From Parendozoicomonas callyspongiae (GTDB lineage: Bacteria > Pseudomonadota > Gammaproteobacteria > Pseudomonadales > Endozoicomonadaceae), in contig NZ_JAMFLX010000012.1 in the NCBI RefSeq assembly GCF_023502345.1, positions 1-64,000 on the forward strand: a stretch of 64,000 nucleotides of DNA. Direction: 5' to 3'. Positions 17,153-27,054 of this stretch are shown piece by piece. The notes under the pieces are model-generated. The model did no database searches, was not told the origin of the DNA, and worked only from the letters and a program-made list of their open reading frames with translations. A program made the translations under genes and the position numbers. Position 1 is the stretch's first letter, and each line of letters opens with the position of its first letter.

Positions 17153-20038
17153 ATGAGTAAAGTATCGTCGCTGAAGCAGCTGGAAAACACCGAAGACTTT
17201 ATCCGTCGTCACATCGGCCCGGGTGAAGAAGAAATCAGCTCCATGCTGGAGTTCCTGGGCGAAGAGTCCCTGGAATCCATGCTGGCCTCCACTGTTCCAG
17301 GAAGTATCCTGCAGGAAAAAACTCCTCTGGAATGGGACTCCCATACAGAACAAAACACTCTGGGCTACCTGAAGGGCCTGCTGAGCAAGAACAAGCCAGC
17401 TCGCAGCTTCATCGGTATGGGCTACCACGGTGTTGTTCTGCCTCCTGTTATCCAGCGTAACGTTCTGGAAAATCCAGGATGGTATACTGCTTACACTCCT
17501 TATCAGCCAGAAATCGCACAGGGCCGCCTGGAAGCCATCCTGAACTTCCAGCAAATGACTCTGGATCTGACTGGTCTTGACCTCGCCAGCGCATCCCTGC
17601 TGGACGAAGGTACTGCTGCCGGTGAAGCCATGTCCATGGCTCAGCGCGTCTCCAAGAACAAGAAATCCAACCTGTTCTTTGTTGATGAAGACTGCCACCC
17701 GCAGACAATTGACGTTGTAAAAACCCGTGCCAAAGGATTCGACGTCGACATCATTGTAGGCCCTGCTTCTGAAGCTGCCAGCCACGATGTGTTTGGTGCT
17801 CTTCTCGCTTATACCGGTACCTGGGGTGACGTTCGTAACCCACAGGATCTGATTGCTGATCTGCAGTCCAAGAAAGCTGTTGTTGCTGTTGTAGCTGACA
17901 TCATGAGCCTGGTTCTGCTGGAAGCTCCTGGTAAGCTGGGTGTTGACATCGTACTGGGTAGCGCACAGCGTTTCGGCGTACCAATGGGTTATGGTGGTCC
18001 TCACGCTGCATTCTTCGCAACCAGCGAAAAGTACAAGCGTTCCATGCCTGGCCGTATCATCGGTGTATCCGTAGATGCCAGCGGCAAGAAAGCCCTGCGT
18101 ATGGCTATGCAGACTCGCGAGCAGCATATCCGTCGTGAGAAGGCGACTTCCAACATCTGTACTTCCCAGGTGCTGCTGGCCAACATGGCTGGTTTCTTCG
18201 CTGTGTACCATGGTCCTCAGGGCCTGCGCACCATCGCTGAGCGTATCCACCGCCTGGCTGATATTCTGGCTGTTGGTCTGCAGAGCAAGGGCGTTGAACT
18301 GGCGAACGACACCTGGTTCGATACCATCACCGTTAAGACTTCTGACGCTGAAGCCATCATCAAGCGCTCCCGCGAAGCTGGCGTCTGCCTGCGTGAAGCT
18401 GGTGACAAGATCGGTATCTCCCTGGACGAAGCAACCACTCGCGAAGATATCGCTCTGCTGTGGGATGTTGTTCTGGGCGAAGGTCACGGCCTGAACGTTG
18501 ACAGCATCGACGTTGACATGGCGACCAGCTCCTCCTCCATTCCTGCCGATCTGCTGCGTCACGGCAAGATCCTGGAGCACCCGGTCTTCAACAGCTATCA
18601 CTCTGAAACAGAGATGATGCGCTACCTGAAGCGTCTGGAAAACCGCGATCTGGCTCTGAACCACTCCATGATTCCGCTGGGTTCCTGCACCATGAAGCTG
18701 AATGCTGCCAGCGAAATGATGCCTGTATCCTGGCCTGAAATCGGCAACCTGCACCCATTCACCCCAGTTGAGCTGACTGAAGGTGTTCGTGCCATGATTT
18801 CCGAACTGGAAGTCTTCCTGCAGGGCGCGACTGGCTTCCCAGCCATCAGCATCCAGCCTAACTCCGGTGCTCAGGGCGAATACGCAGGTCTGATGGCCAT
18901 TCAGGGCTACCACGAGAGCCGTGGTGACCATGACCGTAACATCTGCCTGATCCCAGCTTCCGCACACGGTACCAACCCAGCGTCTGCCATGGTTGCAGGC
19001 ATGAAGGTTGTTGTGACTCCTTGTGATGAGAAAGGTAACGTAGACGTTGCAGCTCTGAAGGCGAAAGCTGAAGAACTGAAGGACAACCTGTCCTGCCTGA
19101 TGATCACCTATCCATCCACTCACGGTGTATATGAAGAAGAGATCCGCGAGATCTGTGACGTCATCCACGCCAACGGTGGCCAGGTATACATGGACGGTGC
19201 AAACCTGAACGCTCAGGTAGGTATCAGCCAGCCAGCCGATATCGGTGCAGACGTGACTCACATGAACCTGCACAAGACTTTCGCTATCCCTCACGGTGGT
19301 GGCGGTCCTGGCATGGGCCCAATCGGTGTTGCTGCTCACCTGGCTCCGTTCCTCGCTAACCACAGTGTTGTTGAGCTGGAAGTACCTAACGCCGGTAACA
19401 CTGCAGTAAGTTCTGCACCTTGGGGTTCTGTAGGCGTTCTGCCAATCACCTGGACTTACATGCGTAACATGGGTGGTGAAGGACTGCGTAAGGCAACTTC
19501 CGTAGCGATTCTGAACGCTAACTACCTGGCCAAGCGTCTGAAGGATCACTATCCAGTACTGTACACTGGTCGTAACGATCGCGTTGCCCACGAGTGCATC
19601 CTGGATATCCGTCCTCTGAAAGCTGCTACCGGCATCTCTGAAGAAGATATCGCCAAGCGTCTGATGGATTTCGGTTACCACGCTCCAACCATGAGCTTCC
19701 CAGTTGCGGGTACTCTGATGGTTGAGCCTACCGAATCCGAGAGCAAGGTTGAGCTGGATAAGTTCATCAGTGCCATGATCTCTATCCGTGAGGAAATGGA
19801 CAAGGTTGCCAACGGCGAATGGCCTCTGGACAACAACCCTCTGGTACGTGCTCCTCACGTGCAGGCAGAAGTTCTGTCCGCAGAGTGGGATCGTCCTTAC
19901 ACCCGTCAGGAAGCAACTTACCCAGTTGCTTTCGAAGACGGTGGCAAGTTTTGGCCAACTGTGAATCGTATCGATAATGTATACGGCGACCGTAATCTGT
20001 TTTGTTCCTGCATTCCTGTTGAGGAATACAAGGACTAA
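17153..20038 (+). CDS. gcvP: Glycine dehydrogenase (decarboxylating), P protein
   Basis: A PLP enzyme of 961 residues, the full-length single-chain form with fused N- and C-terminal halves. It decarboxylates glycine and passes the aminomethyl group to GcvH. The PLP lysine is K708 in [20 protein letters not shown]. The N-terminus has [12 protein letters not shown]. Codon bias is extreme, and the opposite strand carries a 908-codon open frame as a by-product. A terminator follows at 20082, overlapping the end of a converging pseudogene. Confidence 0.97.
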   Translation: MSKVSSLKQLENTEDFIRRHIGPGEEEISSMLEFLGEESLESMLASTVPGSILQEKTPLEWDSHTEQNTLGYLKGLLSKNKPARSFIGMGYHGVVLPPVIQRNVLENPGWYTAYTPYQPEIAQGRLEAILNFQQMTLDLTGLDLASASLLDEGTAAGEAMSMAQRVSKNKKSNLFFVDEDCHPQTIDVVKTRAKGFDVDIIVGPASEAASHDVFGALLAYTGTWGDVRNPQDLIADLQSKKAVVAVVADIMSLVLLEAPGKLGVDIVLGSAQRFGVPMGYGGPHAAFFATSEKYKRSMPGRIIGVSVDASGKKALRMAMQTREQHIRREKATSNICTSQVLLANMAGFFAVYHGPQGLRTIAERIHRLADILAVGLQSKGVELANDTWFDTITVKTSDAEAIIKRSREAGVCLREAGDKIGISLDEATTREDIALLWDVVLGEGHGLNVDSIDVDMATSSSSIPADLLRHGKILEHPVFNSYHSETEMMRYLKRLENRDLALNHSMIPLGSCTMKLNAASEMMPVSWPEIGNLHPFTPVELTEGVRAMISELEVFLQGATGFPAISIQPNSGAQGEYAGLMAIQGYHESRGDHDRNICLIPASAHGTNPASAMVAGMKVVVTPCDEKGNVDVAALKAKAEELKDNLSCLMITYPSTHGVYEEEIREICDVIHANGGQVYMDGANLNAQVGISQPADIGADVTHMNLHKTFAIPHGGGGPGMGPIGVAAHLAPFLANHSVVELEVPNAGNTAVSSAPWGSVGVLPITWTYMRNMGGEGLRKATSVAILNANYLAKRLKDHYPVLYTGRNDRVAHECILDIRPLKAATGISEEDIAKRLMDFGYHAPTMSFPVAGTLMVEPTESESKVELDKFISAMISIREEMDKVANGEWPLDNNPLVRAPHVQAEVLSAEWDRPYTRQEATYPVAFEDGGKFWPTVNRIDNVYGDRNLFCSCIPVEEYKD

Positions 20039-20081
20039 TATTTGTCAGAGAAAGCTCTGAACAGATATTTCTAAAACCCAA

Positions 20082-20109
20082 AAGCTCTCCCATGTGGAGG
20101 GCTTTTTTT
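20082..20109 (+). terminator. Terminator after gcvP
   Basis: Stem AAGCTCTCC with GGAGGGCTT (one wobble) and a CATGT loop, followed by a T7 run. The A-rich left flank means it may work from both sides; it overlaps the last codons of the converging methyltransferase pseudogene. Confidence 0.82.
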
Positions 20110-20911
20110 ATCTTCGAATTCCGTGAGTTAACAGGTAAGTCCGATCAAGTTGTATGCCCAGTTTGGTTTTATACTGGTCACTTATTGCGATGAATTCGTC
20201 CCTGAGTTCTGATCTTTTGCTGTTCTCAAGGTTTTTCAGGGTAAGAATAAGTGGGCCAAAGCTGGATGAAAAAGGCTCCAGTGGTTTTCAGAATTCGGGT
20301 AGTAAACTGTTGAAGTCTTATATTCACACTTCAGATCAAATGCTGAGCCCAGCAGTTCATTGATCCGTCCTGATTTACCCCATTCCATAGGGGAAGGCGT
20401 CACAGGTGGTTTACTCTGATAGCGGCTGACCAGATTAAATACCTGTTGAACAAACTCATCTTCCTTATCTTCGGCTGGTTTGTCAGCACAACCCTGCCTC
20501 CAGGTTTGCAGACTCTGGCGATTTCACTGGCTGCTTTCCTATGGTCACTGGTGAACATAACACTAAATGTTGAAATAATGCCGTCAAATGAGCTGTCAGG
20601 AAAAGGAAGATTTTCTGTATCGGCCAGCTTGAAGTCGATATGAGGTTGGATATAGCTGGAAAAAGCTTCAGTTGATTCAAGAAGCTTATCTGCAATATCG
20701 ATGGCGCAGGCTTGAGCCCCCATCATGGCGACGTTTCTGGCAGTCCATCCAGCCCCTGTCGCAATATCAAGGATATTCTCACCGGGCGTGGGAGCCAGAA
20801 TCTGAGTGGCATGAGCCAGAGCATCGGAAATTGTGAAACTGACGAAATTATAATGTTGGCCGCCCAGATTCCAGACATCTGCAACAGGCTTGTTGTGTTC
20901 CTGGATCATCA
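20108..20911 (-). pseudogene. Class I SAM methyltransferase, two frameshifts
   Basis: The intact part (minus strand from ATG 20911, about 8 nt after GAGAAA) encodes a Rossmann methyltransferase: ILDIATGAGWTARNVA (motif I, SAM binding), DFKLADTENLPFPDSSFDGI and ARVCKPGGRVVLTN. Near 20475 the frame breaks; the family-like continuation (DKPAEDKEDEFVQQVFNL, then SPMEWGKSGRINELLGSAF) is in another frame. A second shift near 20240-20260 leads to SFGPLILTLKNLENSKRSEL and a last stop at 20108-20110. Summed over the three frames the protein is of normal length, so decay is recent, or the shifts are sequencing errors. It resembles UbiE-like small-molecule methyltransferases; the substrate is unknown. 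Confidence 0.85.
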
Positions 20912-21374
20912 TTTTCTCATTGTTAAATGAAACAGGTGCATGAGTGTAGCAGTTGCATTTTTGGGTATTACTCAAAAAAATGATCTTTAAGAAAAGTGAT
21001 GATGTGTTCAAAAGGTTTCTAAATAATTGTTACACCTTAAAAATAGTTGCTCTTAAGAAGAGTGTTTTTAAATAGGTGGGTTAATACTGCTAAGTTAAAA
21101 TTCTAATAATTAATTTTTATGTTTTCTGATAATTGAATTGTGCAACAAATTATTTAATTAAAGTTAACTGTTTTGTTGTTGTTTGAGTTTAATTTTGCGT
21201 ATCTCTTATTAATTATTTTCACCTTAAAAACATTAGTAAACATGATTTTTCAGTCGAATTGATAATTAATGTTTGACCGTTTCGAGCATTGTTTTAAATC
21301 AAAAAACCGCTTCTGATTTGCATATTAGCATTAGCTCATATTAACCGGATTACTCATTCACTACCGGAATTGCC
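20912..21374. other. AT-rich divergent regulatory region
   Basis: 463 bp, strikingly AT-rich, between the methyltransferase pseudogene (leftward) and the flavoprotein/Fe-S gene (rightward). It has many A/T tracts and short repeats of TTAATTAA type, suggesting bent DNA or nucleoid-protein binding. No clear promoter or operator can be named. Confidence 0.5.
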
Positions 21375-23936
21375 ATGTCTGCTAATGAAATCATTGCTGT
21401 TTCAGAAACAACATTAGAAAAGTTTCAACCCATAGCAGATAAATGTATGGGTGAGGCTAGTCCATACTGTCAGGCCAACTGTCCTATGCACACTGATGTG
21501 AAAGGATATGTTGGCCATATTGGCAAGGGAGAGTACTCGGAAGCCGTTTCTGTTATTCGTGAAAAACTCTTTATTCCCCGTACATTAGGCCGGATCTGCG
21601 CTCATCCCTGCGAGGAAGCCTGCAAACGAAATGAACATCATGAGCCTCTCTCAGTTGCTCAGTTGAAGCGTTTCGTCTGTGATAGTCACGATAAAGAAAA
21701 AAACTGGGATTTAACAAAGGAACAGGACAGCGGTAAAAGAGTTGCGGTTATTGGTGCTGGTCCCGCCGGTGCACAGGCTGCTCTTGATTTATGCCGAAAG
21801 GGCCATGCGGTAACAATATTTGATCGCCTTCCTGAAAAAGGTGGCATGCTTCGTGTTGGAATTCCTGCCTACAGATTACCAAGAGATATTATTGATCACG
21901 AATACTCACTGCTGGATAAACTCGGCATTGAATTCAAGATGGGCGTTGATATTGGCAAAGATATTTCTTTCGATGAAATTAAAGAACAGCATGATGCTGT
22001 TGTTCTTGCCATTGGCGCACATCAGGGCGTTGTTATTCCTGTTGAAGGCAGCCATCGACATGGTGTTTTTGATGCGGTTGATTTTCTACGTGATATCAGC
22101 CTGAAAGGAGAGTATCCAAAGGCCGGTAAAAAAGTTCTTGTTATCGGCGGTGGCAATGTCGCCATGGATTGCGCTCGCAGTGCCGTACGACTTCCTCAAG
22201 TTGAAAAGGTTTATCTCACCTGTCTGGAAGGTGATATAGCTTCCATGCCGGCCCATGACTGGGAAGTTGAAGAAGCCATCGAAGAAGGTGTTGATGTTCG
22301 TACGGGGTTCGGGCCACACGAAATTTCCGGTCATGATCATGTTACCGGAATGACTGTGAAACCCTGCCTTTCCCTGTTTGATGCTCAAGGCAATTTCGCC
22401 CCCAGTTTTGATGAAGAAAAACTGCAGGAGCTGGATGTTGATACGGTTGTTTTTGCCGTCGGACAGAAAGTTGAGAACCAGACCTTTGCCCTTGAAACTG
22501 ACTCCCGTGGGCGAATTGCAGGTAATAGTCTGACACTGCAGACCAGTGACCAGAAAGTGTTTGTTGCCGGTGATGCCCATGGTACTGGCATCGCAATTGA
22601 AGCGATGGAAGAGGGCCGTAGAGCTGCGGAATCAGTTCACCGTCTGTTAACCGGACAGAACCTGGAGACTGGACGTGAACGATTCAGCCATCAAACCAAG
22701 CTGGACACAGTTATCCCCAATGCGGATGCAAGACCTCAGCGTCTGCACACGGCCCTGAGAGACCCGGAAGAGCGGGTAAAAGATTTCCATGAAGCTGATT
22801 TCGGTTTCCGGGAAGAGGATGCACTGAAAGAAGCAAGCCGCTGCCTGCAGTGCGAGTGTCGACTGTGCATGCAGACCTGCACCATGCTGAATGATTATTG
22901 TCACTCTCCACAGGAGTTAAGCTGCGCGGTTCTGAAGTCCGGCAAGCTCTCTCCGGAAGTCGCCTTCTCCTGCAATATGTGCAGCTCCTGTACGTTGGTT
23001 TGTCCGCACGATTTTGATATCAAGGGTGCCTTGATGAGCGCTCGAGTCGATATGGTGAAAGCCAACAATGGCGAGTCACCGATGAAAGGTCATAAAGCCA
23101 TCAAGGTTCATCAGGCTCTGGGTTTCTCCAAGGTCTTCAACACTGTCCAGAAAGCACCGGAATATAAACCTGATAACAAGAAGAGAGTCTTTATTCCAGG
23201 CTGCTCGCTGCCTTCTTATAACCCTGAACTTGTCGAAAAAACTTTTTCCTATCTGAAGGAAAAAATGCCGGGTATCGGCAGCATCCTGATGTGCTGCGGC
23301 AAGCCAACCAAGGCATTGGGGCAGCAGGAGTTATTCAAAGAGCGTTTTGCCCAGCTGCAGAATGCTATTGATGAATCAGGAGCGGAAGAAATCATCGTTG
23401 CCTGTCAAAGCTGTTACCTGACTCTTTCCGAGTATGCCAAACAGCCTGTGCGCTCTCTGTGGCAGATTTTGCCCGAACTGGGTCTGCCCGAAGGGGTTAA
23501 AGGAGTTGGTGAGGGTAGCGATGTCACCTTTGCCATCCATGATTCCTGTTCCACCCGTCATGTGTCTTCTATCCATGATGGTGTGCGCTGGGTAATGAAC
23601 GAGATGGGGTACAGAACCGAAGAACCCCCACATACCCGTGAAACCGCAAAATGCTGTGGCTTTGGCGGCATGGTTGTTCCTGCCAACCCCGGGCTGGCCA
23701 GCAGAGTGATGGATTCCCGCACCGAAGAAGTTGAATCCGGGCATATGGTGTCTTATTGCGCGGCCTGTCGGGAATCGATGGAAAAAGGCGGTAAGGACTC
23801 TGTTCATATTCTCGATCTTGTCTTCGGTGAAATGTATATGAAAGACAGCGCCGAACAGCGGAACCACGGCGCAGTAAAGAGCTGGGTAAATCGTTACAAG
23901 AGTAAGCGTGGCCTGATCCAGGTCGCCAACATTTGA
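21375..23936 (+). CDS. GltD-like flavoprotein fused to Fe-S and CCG-domain module
   Basis: An 853-residue multidomain redox enzyme. Residues about 20-110 form a Cys-rich domain like the glutamate synthase small subunit (CQANCPMHTD, ICAHPCEEACKRN). Next are an FAD motif (VAVIGAGPAGAQAALDLC, about 125) and a NAD(P)H motif (VLVIGGGNVAMDCARSA, about 255). Two 4Fe-4S clusters follow (CLQCECRLCMQTC and CNMCSSCTLVCP), then heterodisulphide-reductase-type CCG elements (CCGKP, CQSCY, CCGFGGM). This layout suits electron transfer from NAD(P)H to a disulphide, sulphur compound or quinone. Exported rhodaneses follow, pointing to sulphur metabolism (inference). The physiological acceptor is unknown. Confidence 0.85.
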   Translation: MSANEIIAVSETTLEKFQPIADKCMGEASPYCQANCPMHTDVKGYVGHIGKGEYSEAVSVIREKLFIPRTLGRICAHPCEEACKRNEHHEPLSVAQLKRFVCDSHDKEKNWDLTKEQDSGKRVAVIGAGPAGAQAALDLCRKGHAVTIFDRLPEKGGMLRVGIPAYRLPRDIIDHEYSLLDKLGIEFKMGVDIGKDISFDEIKEQHDAVVLAIGAHQGVVIPVEGSHRHGVFDAVDFLRDISLKGEYPKAGKKVLVIGGGNVAMDCARSAVRLPQVEKVYLTCLEGDIASMPAHDWEVEEAIEEGVDVRTGFGPHEISGHDHVTGMTVKPCLSLFDAQGNFAPSFDEEKLQELDVDTVVFAVGQKVENQTFALETDSRGRIAGNSLTLQTSDQKVFVAGDAHGTGIAIEAMEEGRRAAESVHRLLTGQNLETGRERFSHQTKLDTVIPNADARPQRLHTALRDPEERVKDFHEADFGFREEDALKEASRCLQCECRLCMQTCTMLNDYCHSPQELSCAVLKSGKLSPEVAFSCNMCSSCTLVCPHDFDIKGALMSARVDMVKANNGESPMKGHKAIKVHQALGFSKVFNTVQKAPEYKPDNKKRVFIPGCSLPSYNPELVEKTFSYLKEKMPGIGSILMCCGKPTKALGQQELFKERFAQLQNAIDESGAEEIIVACQSCYLTLSEYAKQPVRSLWQILPELGLPEGVKGVGEGSDVTFAIHDSCSTRHVSSIHDGVRWVMNEMGYRTEEPPHTRETAKCCGFGGMVVPANPGLASRVMDSRTEEVESGHMVSYCAACRESMEKGGKDSVHILDLVFGEMYMKDSAEQRNHGAVKSWVNRYKSKRGLIQVANI

Positions 23937-23953
23937 AGAGTAAAAGATTTTCC

Positions 23954-23972
23954 ATGCCCGATCAGGGCATGG
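23954..23972 (+). other. Hairpin between redox protein and rhodanese genes
   Basis: A 7-bp perfect stem CATGCCC/GGGCATG with a GATCA loop, 20 nt after the stop. No good U-run follows. It may be a processing or weak termination signal. Confidence 0.45.
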
Positions 23973-24042
23973 CTTTGGGGGCGCAGGGCTGCAAGAAGGT
24001 TTACGCCCGGACAACTGTAAGCTGTTTAGTCTTGAGGGAAGT

Positions 24043-25038
24043 ATGAACAAGCTATTGGCAGGTGCTGTTCTTGGTATCGCTGTTGCAGGTGCAACCTACA
24101 ACTTTGTATTTAAAACACCGGAAGTCATTAAGGTTGAAGTCAAAGCTGAGAAGAATCAGCAGTACTTCAACCCAGATATCGTAATCACACCGCAGCAGGT
24201 ACAGGCCATGCTGGCAGCCGGGGAAGATGTTGTGCTGATTGATATCAGCAAGCAGGCAGACTTCCTGGCCAAAGGGCATATTGAAGGTGCCCAGCAGATC
24301 TGGCGTCCGGAAATGCAGGCTGATAAAGGTGAATATGGCTTTGGTGGCATGCGCGCAACACGCGAAAAAATGGCTGAGCTTCTCGGCAGTCTGGGCGTGA
24401 CCTCCAACACCACCGTTATTCCTTACGATGCCAGTAATAACTATGACGCCGCCCGTATGTGGTGGCTGCTGGATATGTATGGCCACAGCAAGGTTCAGCT
24501 AATTGATGGCGGTTACCAGGGCTGGAAGGCTGCCGGCCTGGATATGGTTCATACCGAATCAGCCAAACGTGAAGCGACCACCTATCAATTCCCGTGGGCC
24601 GAAAATGATCGTCGGCTGGCATCTATAGAAGAAGTACAGGATGCGATTAAAAACAAGAGCGCTGTGATTATCGATGCACGCTCTCTCAAAGAACATACCG
24701 GTGAAAAGATTATTGGCGGTGTTGCCCGTGGCGGACGTATTCCCGGTTCTGTCCTTGTGGACTACAGCAATACCCTGGATGCAGGCAAGAACTTTAAGGC
24801 CATAGAAGAACTGGTATCTGTGTATAAGGCTGCTGGCGTCACTCCGGATACCCCAATTATTACTTACTGCCACTCTTCCATTCGCTCTGCTCATACCACA
24901 TTCGTTCTGACCCAGTTGATGGGTTTCCAGAATGTTAAGAACTATGACGGTGCCTGGATTGAATGGTCCCAGGCTTCCAACCTGCCTGTTGAATCCGGTG
25001 ATGCCGTGACAGTCGCAGGGACCCTTGCCAGTTTGTAA
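24043..25038 (+). CDS. Exported tandem-rhodanese sulfurtransferase (1)
   Basis: A 331-residue two-domain rhodanese (thiosulphate/3-mercaptopyruvate sulphurtransferase type) that moves sulphane sulphur to thiophilic acceptors. The N-terminal hydrophobic segment LLAGAVLGIAVAGATYNFVF is a signal peptide or anchor, placing it in the periplasm or at the membrane. The N-terminal rhodanese domain (about 45-165) has no catalytic Cys (YDASNNYDAAR). The C-terminal domain carries the active loop C276-H-S-S-I-R281. It is closely similar throughout to the gene at 25963, with a TVP38 gene between. The Fe-S flavoprotein upstream is on the same strand. Confidence 0.9.
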   Translation: MNKLLAGAVLGIAVAGATYNFVFKTPEVIKVEVKAEKNQQYFNPDIVITPQQVQAMLAAGEDVVLIDISKQADFLAKGHIEGAQQIWRPEMQADKGEYGFGGMRATREKMAELLGSLGVTSNTTVIPYDASNNYDAARMWWLLDMYGHSKVQLIDGGYQGWKAAGLDMVHTESAKREATTYQFPWAENDRRLASIEEVQDAIKNKSAVIIDARSLKEHTGEKIIGGVARGGRIPGSVLVDYSNTLDAGKNFKAIEELVSVYKAAGVTPDTPIITYCHSSIRSAHTTFVLTQLMGFQNVKNYDGAWIEWSQASNLPVESGDAVTVAGTLASL

Positions 25039-25137
25039 GTGAAACCGATGTCCTCTTGGGGGAGGTGGCTCAGGCTGTTTTGAATAAGAGCTGCTTCTCC
25101 CAATCTCAAAAATGTGGAAAACCCAGGAAGTAAAATC

Positions 25138-25836
25138 ATGACTTCTTCCCAACCAACAGCAAACAAGGGCAAATTGATTGTCATTGTTTCTGTATTAGTT
25201 ATTGCTATCGCGACTCTTCATCAATTTGGTGTTTTTGATTATCTGACTCTCGATAACTTAAAGGCGATTCAAACCTGGATCACCAGTTATGGAGTGCTGG
25301 CACCGTTAATTTATATCGGGTTGTATATTGCAGCGTGTCTTTTCTTTCTTCCTGGAAGCCCTGTCACAATCGTGGCGGCCATTATCTGGGGTCCATTGCT
25401 GGGGGCATTTTATTCTCTGGTCGGTGCAAGTCTTGGTGCGGCCTGCGCCTTTCTGGTTGCCCGCTACGCAGCGCGTGATATGGTTGAGGGCTGGGCGACC
25501 AACAACACGGCATTTCGCAAGATTGATGAAGGTGTTTCCCGCCAGGGCTGGCGGATGCTGATGATTACCCGCCTGGTGCCTGTCTTCCCCTTTAATCTCC
25601 AGAATTACGCTTACGGGCTGACAGGAATCGGCTTCTGGACCTATAGCCTGTTAACCACGCTCTTCATTATTCCCGGAACTATCGCTTTCTGCTTTATGGC
25701 TGGCGCCATTTCAAGCGGTGAGGGTATGTCCAGCGAAACATTTATTTACCTGGGAATCGGTGCCATCTGCTTTGTTGGCGTGTCTCTGCTGCCTTCGCTT
25801 CTGAAGAAGAAAGGCATGGTTGCTGAAAGTCATTAG
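25138..25836 (+). CDS. TVP38/TMEM64 family (DedA-like) membrane protein
   Basis: A polytopic inner-membrane protein of 232 residues. ATG 25138 was chosen because AGGAAG lies about 8 nt upstream. The family signature region runs from FLPGSPVTIVAAIIWGPLLGA through GASLGAACAFLVARYAARD to RLVPVFPFNLQNYAYGLT. VTT-domain proteins (SNARE-associated) are implicated in lipid scrambling or transport. It lies between two paralogous exported rhodaneses, and rhodanese/TVP38 pairs or fusions occur elsewhere, so a link to sulphur or selenium handling at the membrane is plausible but unproven. Confidence 0.88.
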   Translation: MTSSQPTANKGKLIVIVSVLVIAIATLHQFGVFDYLTLDNLKAIQTWITSYGVLAPLIYIGLYIAACLFFLPGSPVTIVAAIIWGPLLGAFYSLVGASLGAACAFLVARYAARDMVEGWATNNTAFRKIDEGVSRQGWRMLMITRLVPVFPFNLQNYAYGLTGIGFWTYSLLTTLFIIPGTIAFCFMAGAISSGEGMSSETFIYLGIGAICFVGVSLLPSLLKKKGMVAESH

Positions 25837-25875
25837 TAAGACAAAGCACGGCTAGGAGCTGTGTGACCAGTGTCT

Positions 25876-25903
25876 GTTATGCCTGTTCTCTCTCTGGCAT
25901 AAC
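25876..25903 (+). other. Hairpin upstream of second rhodanese gene
   Basis: An 8-bp perfect stem GTTATGCC/GGCATAAC with a pyrimidine-rich 12-nt loop, 40 nt after the TVP38 stop. No U-run. It may separate the second rhodanese transcript from the first. Confidence 0.45.
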
Positions 25904-25962
25904 CCAAGGGTGACAGCCGGGGATGAAGCTTTCACTCATGTTGTAAATTTCTGGGGGAAATT

Positions 25963-26946
25963 ATGAACAAAGTACTGGCAGGTGTGACTCTTGGTCTTGT
26001 TGTTGCAGCAGGTACCGCTTATCAATTTGTTTTCAAAGCACCTGAAGTGGTGAAAGTTGAAGTGAGTGTCGGCAAGAATCAGCAATATTACAAAGCTGAT
26101 ATTGTGATGACACCACAGGAGGCCAAATCATTTATAGCTTCAGGAGAAGATGTAGTTGTCATCGATGTCCGCCGCATAACTGATTTTATGGGTAAGGGGC
26201 ATATTCCCGGAGCCCAGCAGGTCTGGCGTCCTGATATTTCTGCAGACGATGATCAGTATCCTTTTGGCGGTATGCGCGCTACCCGTGACAAAATGGAAGA
26301 GCTTCTGGGCAGTCTGGGTGTGACTCCGGAAACCACGATTGTTCCTTACGATGCCAAAGGTAACTACGATGCGGCCCGCCTCTGGTGGTTGCTGGATATG
26401 TATGGCCACAGCAAGGTGAAAATGATTGATGGTGGTTACCAGGGATGGGCAGCTGCCGGATTTGAGATGGTGCATTCCGAGTCCGCCAAGCGTGAACCGA
26501 CTGAGTACAAGTTCCCATGGAAAGAGAATGATTATCGGCTGGCGTCTTTGGACGATGTGCAGCGTGCCCTTGAAACCGGTGATGCAATTATCCTTGATAC
26601 CCGTTCTATCAAGGAATTTACAGGCGAAAGTATGAAGAGTGGAGCATTCCGTGCCGGTCGTATTCCTCACTCTGTCTTTGTTGAATATAAGAAGGCTCTG
26701 GATGCGGGCAAAAACTTCAAAACTGTTGCCGAGCTGAAAGCTATCTATGAAAAAGCAGGAATAACTGCGGACAAGCCAATTATTGCCTATTGCCAGTCAG
26801 CAGTTCGTTCTGCCCACACTACATTTGTTCTGACTCAGCTGTTGGGCTACCAGAATGTGAAGAACTATGACGGCTCCTGGATTGAGTGGTCTTACACTTC
26901 AGAGCCACTGGAAACTGGTGATGCAGTGCAGATGGTTGGCCTGTAA
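25963..26946 (+). CDS. Exported tandem-rhodanese sulfurtransferase (2)
   Basis: A 327-residue paralogue of the protein at 24043, colinear over its whole length. It has the same hydrophobic N-terminus (LAGVTLGLVVAAGTAYQFVF), an inactive N-terminal rhodanese domain (YDAKGNYDAAR) and an active C-terminal loop C277-Q-S-A-V-R282. The loop differs from CHSSIR in the first paralogue, so substrate or partner preference may differ. It probably arose by local duplication around the TVP38 gene. A terminator follows at 26972. Confidence 0.9.
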   Translation: MNKVLAGVTLGLVVAAGTAYQFVFKAPEVVKVEVSVGKNQQYYKADIVMTPQEAKSFIASGEDVVVIDVRRITDFMGKGHIPGAQQVWRPDISADDDQYPFGGMRATRDKMEELLGSLGVTPETTIVPYDAKGNYDAARLWWLLDMYGHSKVKMIDGGYQGWAAAGFEMVHSESAKREPTEYKFPWKENDYRLASLDDVQRALETGDAIILDTRSIKEFTGESMKSGAFRAGRIPHSVFVEYKKALDAGKNFKTVAELKAIYEKAGITADKPIIAYCQSAVRSAHTTFVLTQLLGYQNVKNYDGSWIEWSYTSEPLETGDAVQMVGL

Positions 26947-26971
26947 TAGCTGGTAAAGACTGTCTGTAATC

Positions 26972-26996
26972 AAAAGCGGTCAGCTGGCCGCTTTTT
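26972..26996 (+). terminator. Terminator after second rhodanese gene
   Basis: Stem AAAAGCGG with CCGCTTTT, an 8-nt loop, then a continuing T-run. Confidence 0.8.
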
Positions 26997-27054
26997 AAAT
27001 TTTACTCTTCAGGCATAATCTTTTGTAACCATTTTTATGGGGTAAGAGATAATA

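Noticed and set aside
17132..19858. 908-codon minus-strand open frame
   Set aside because: Exact antisense of gcvP; the protein has no family features and results from the codon bias of gcvP.
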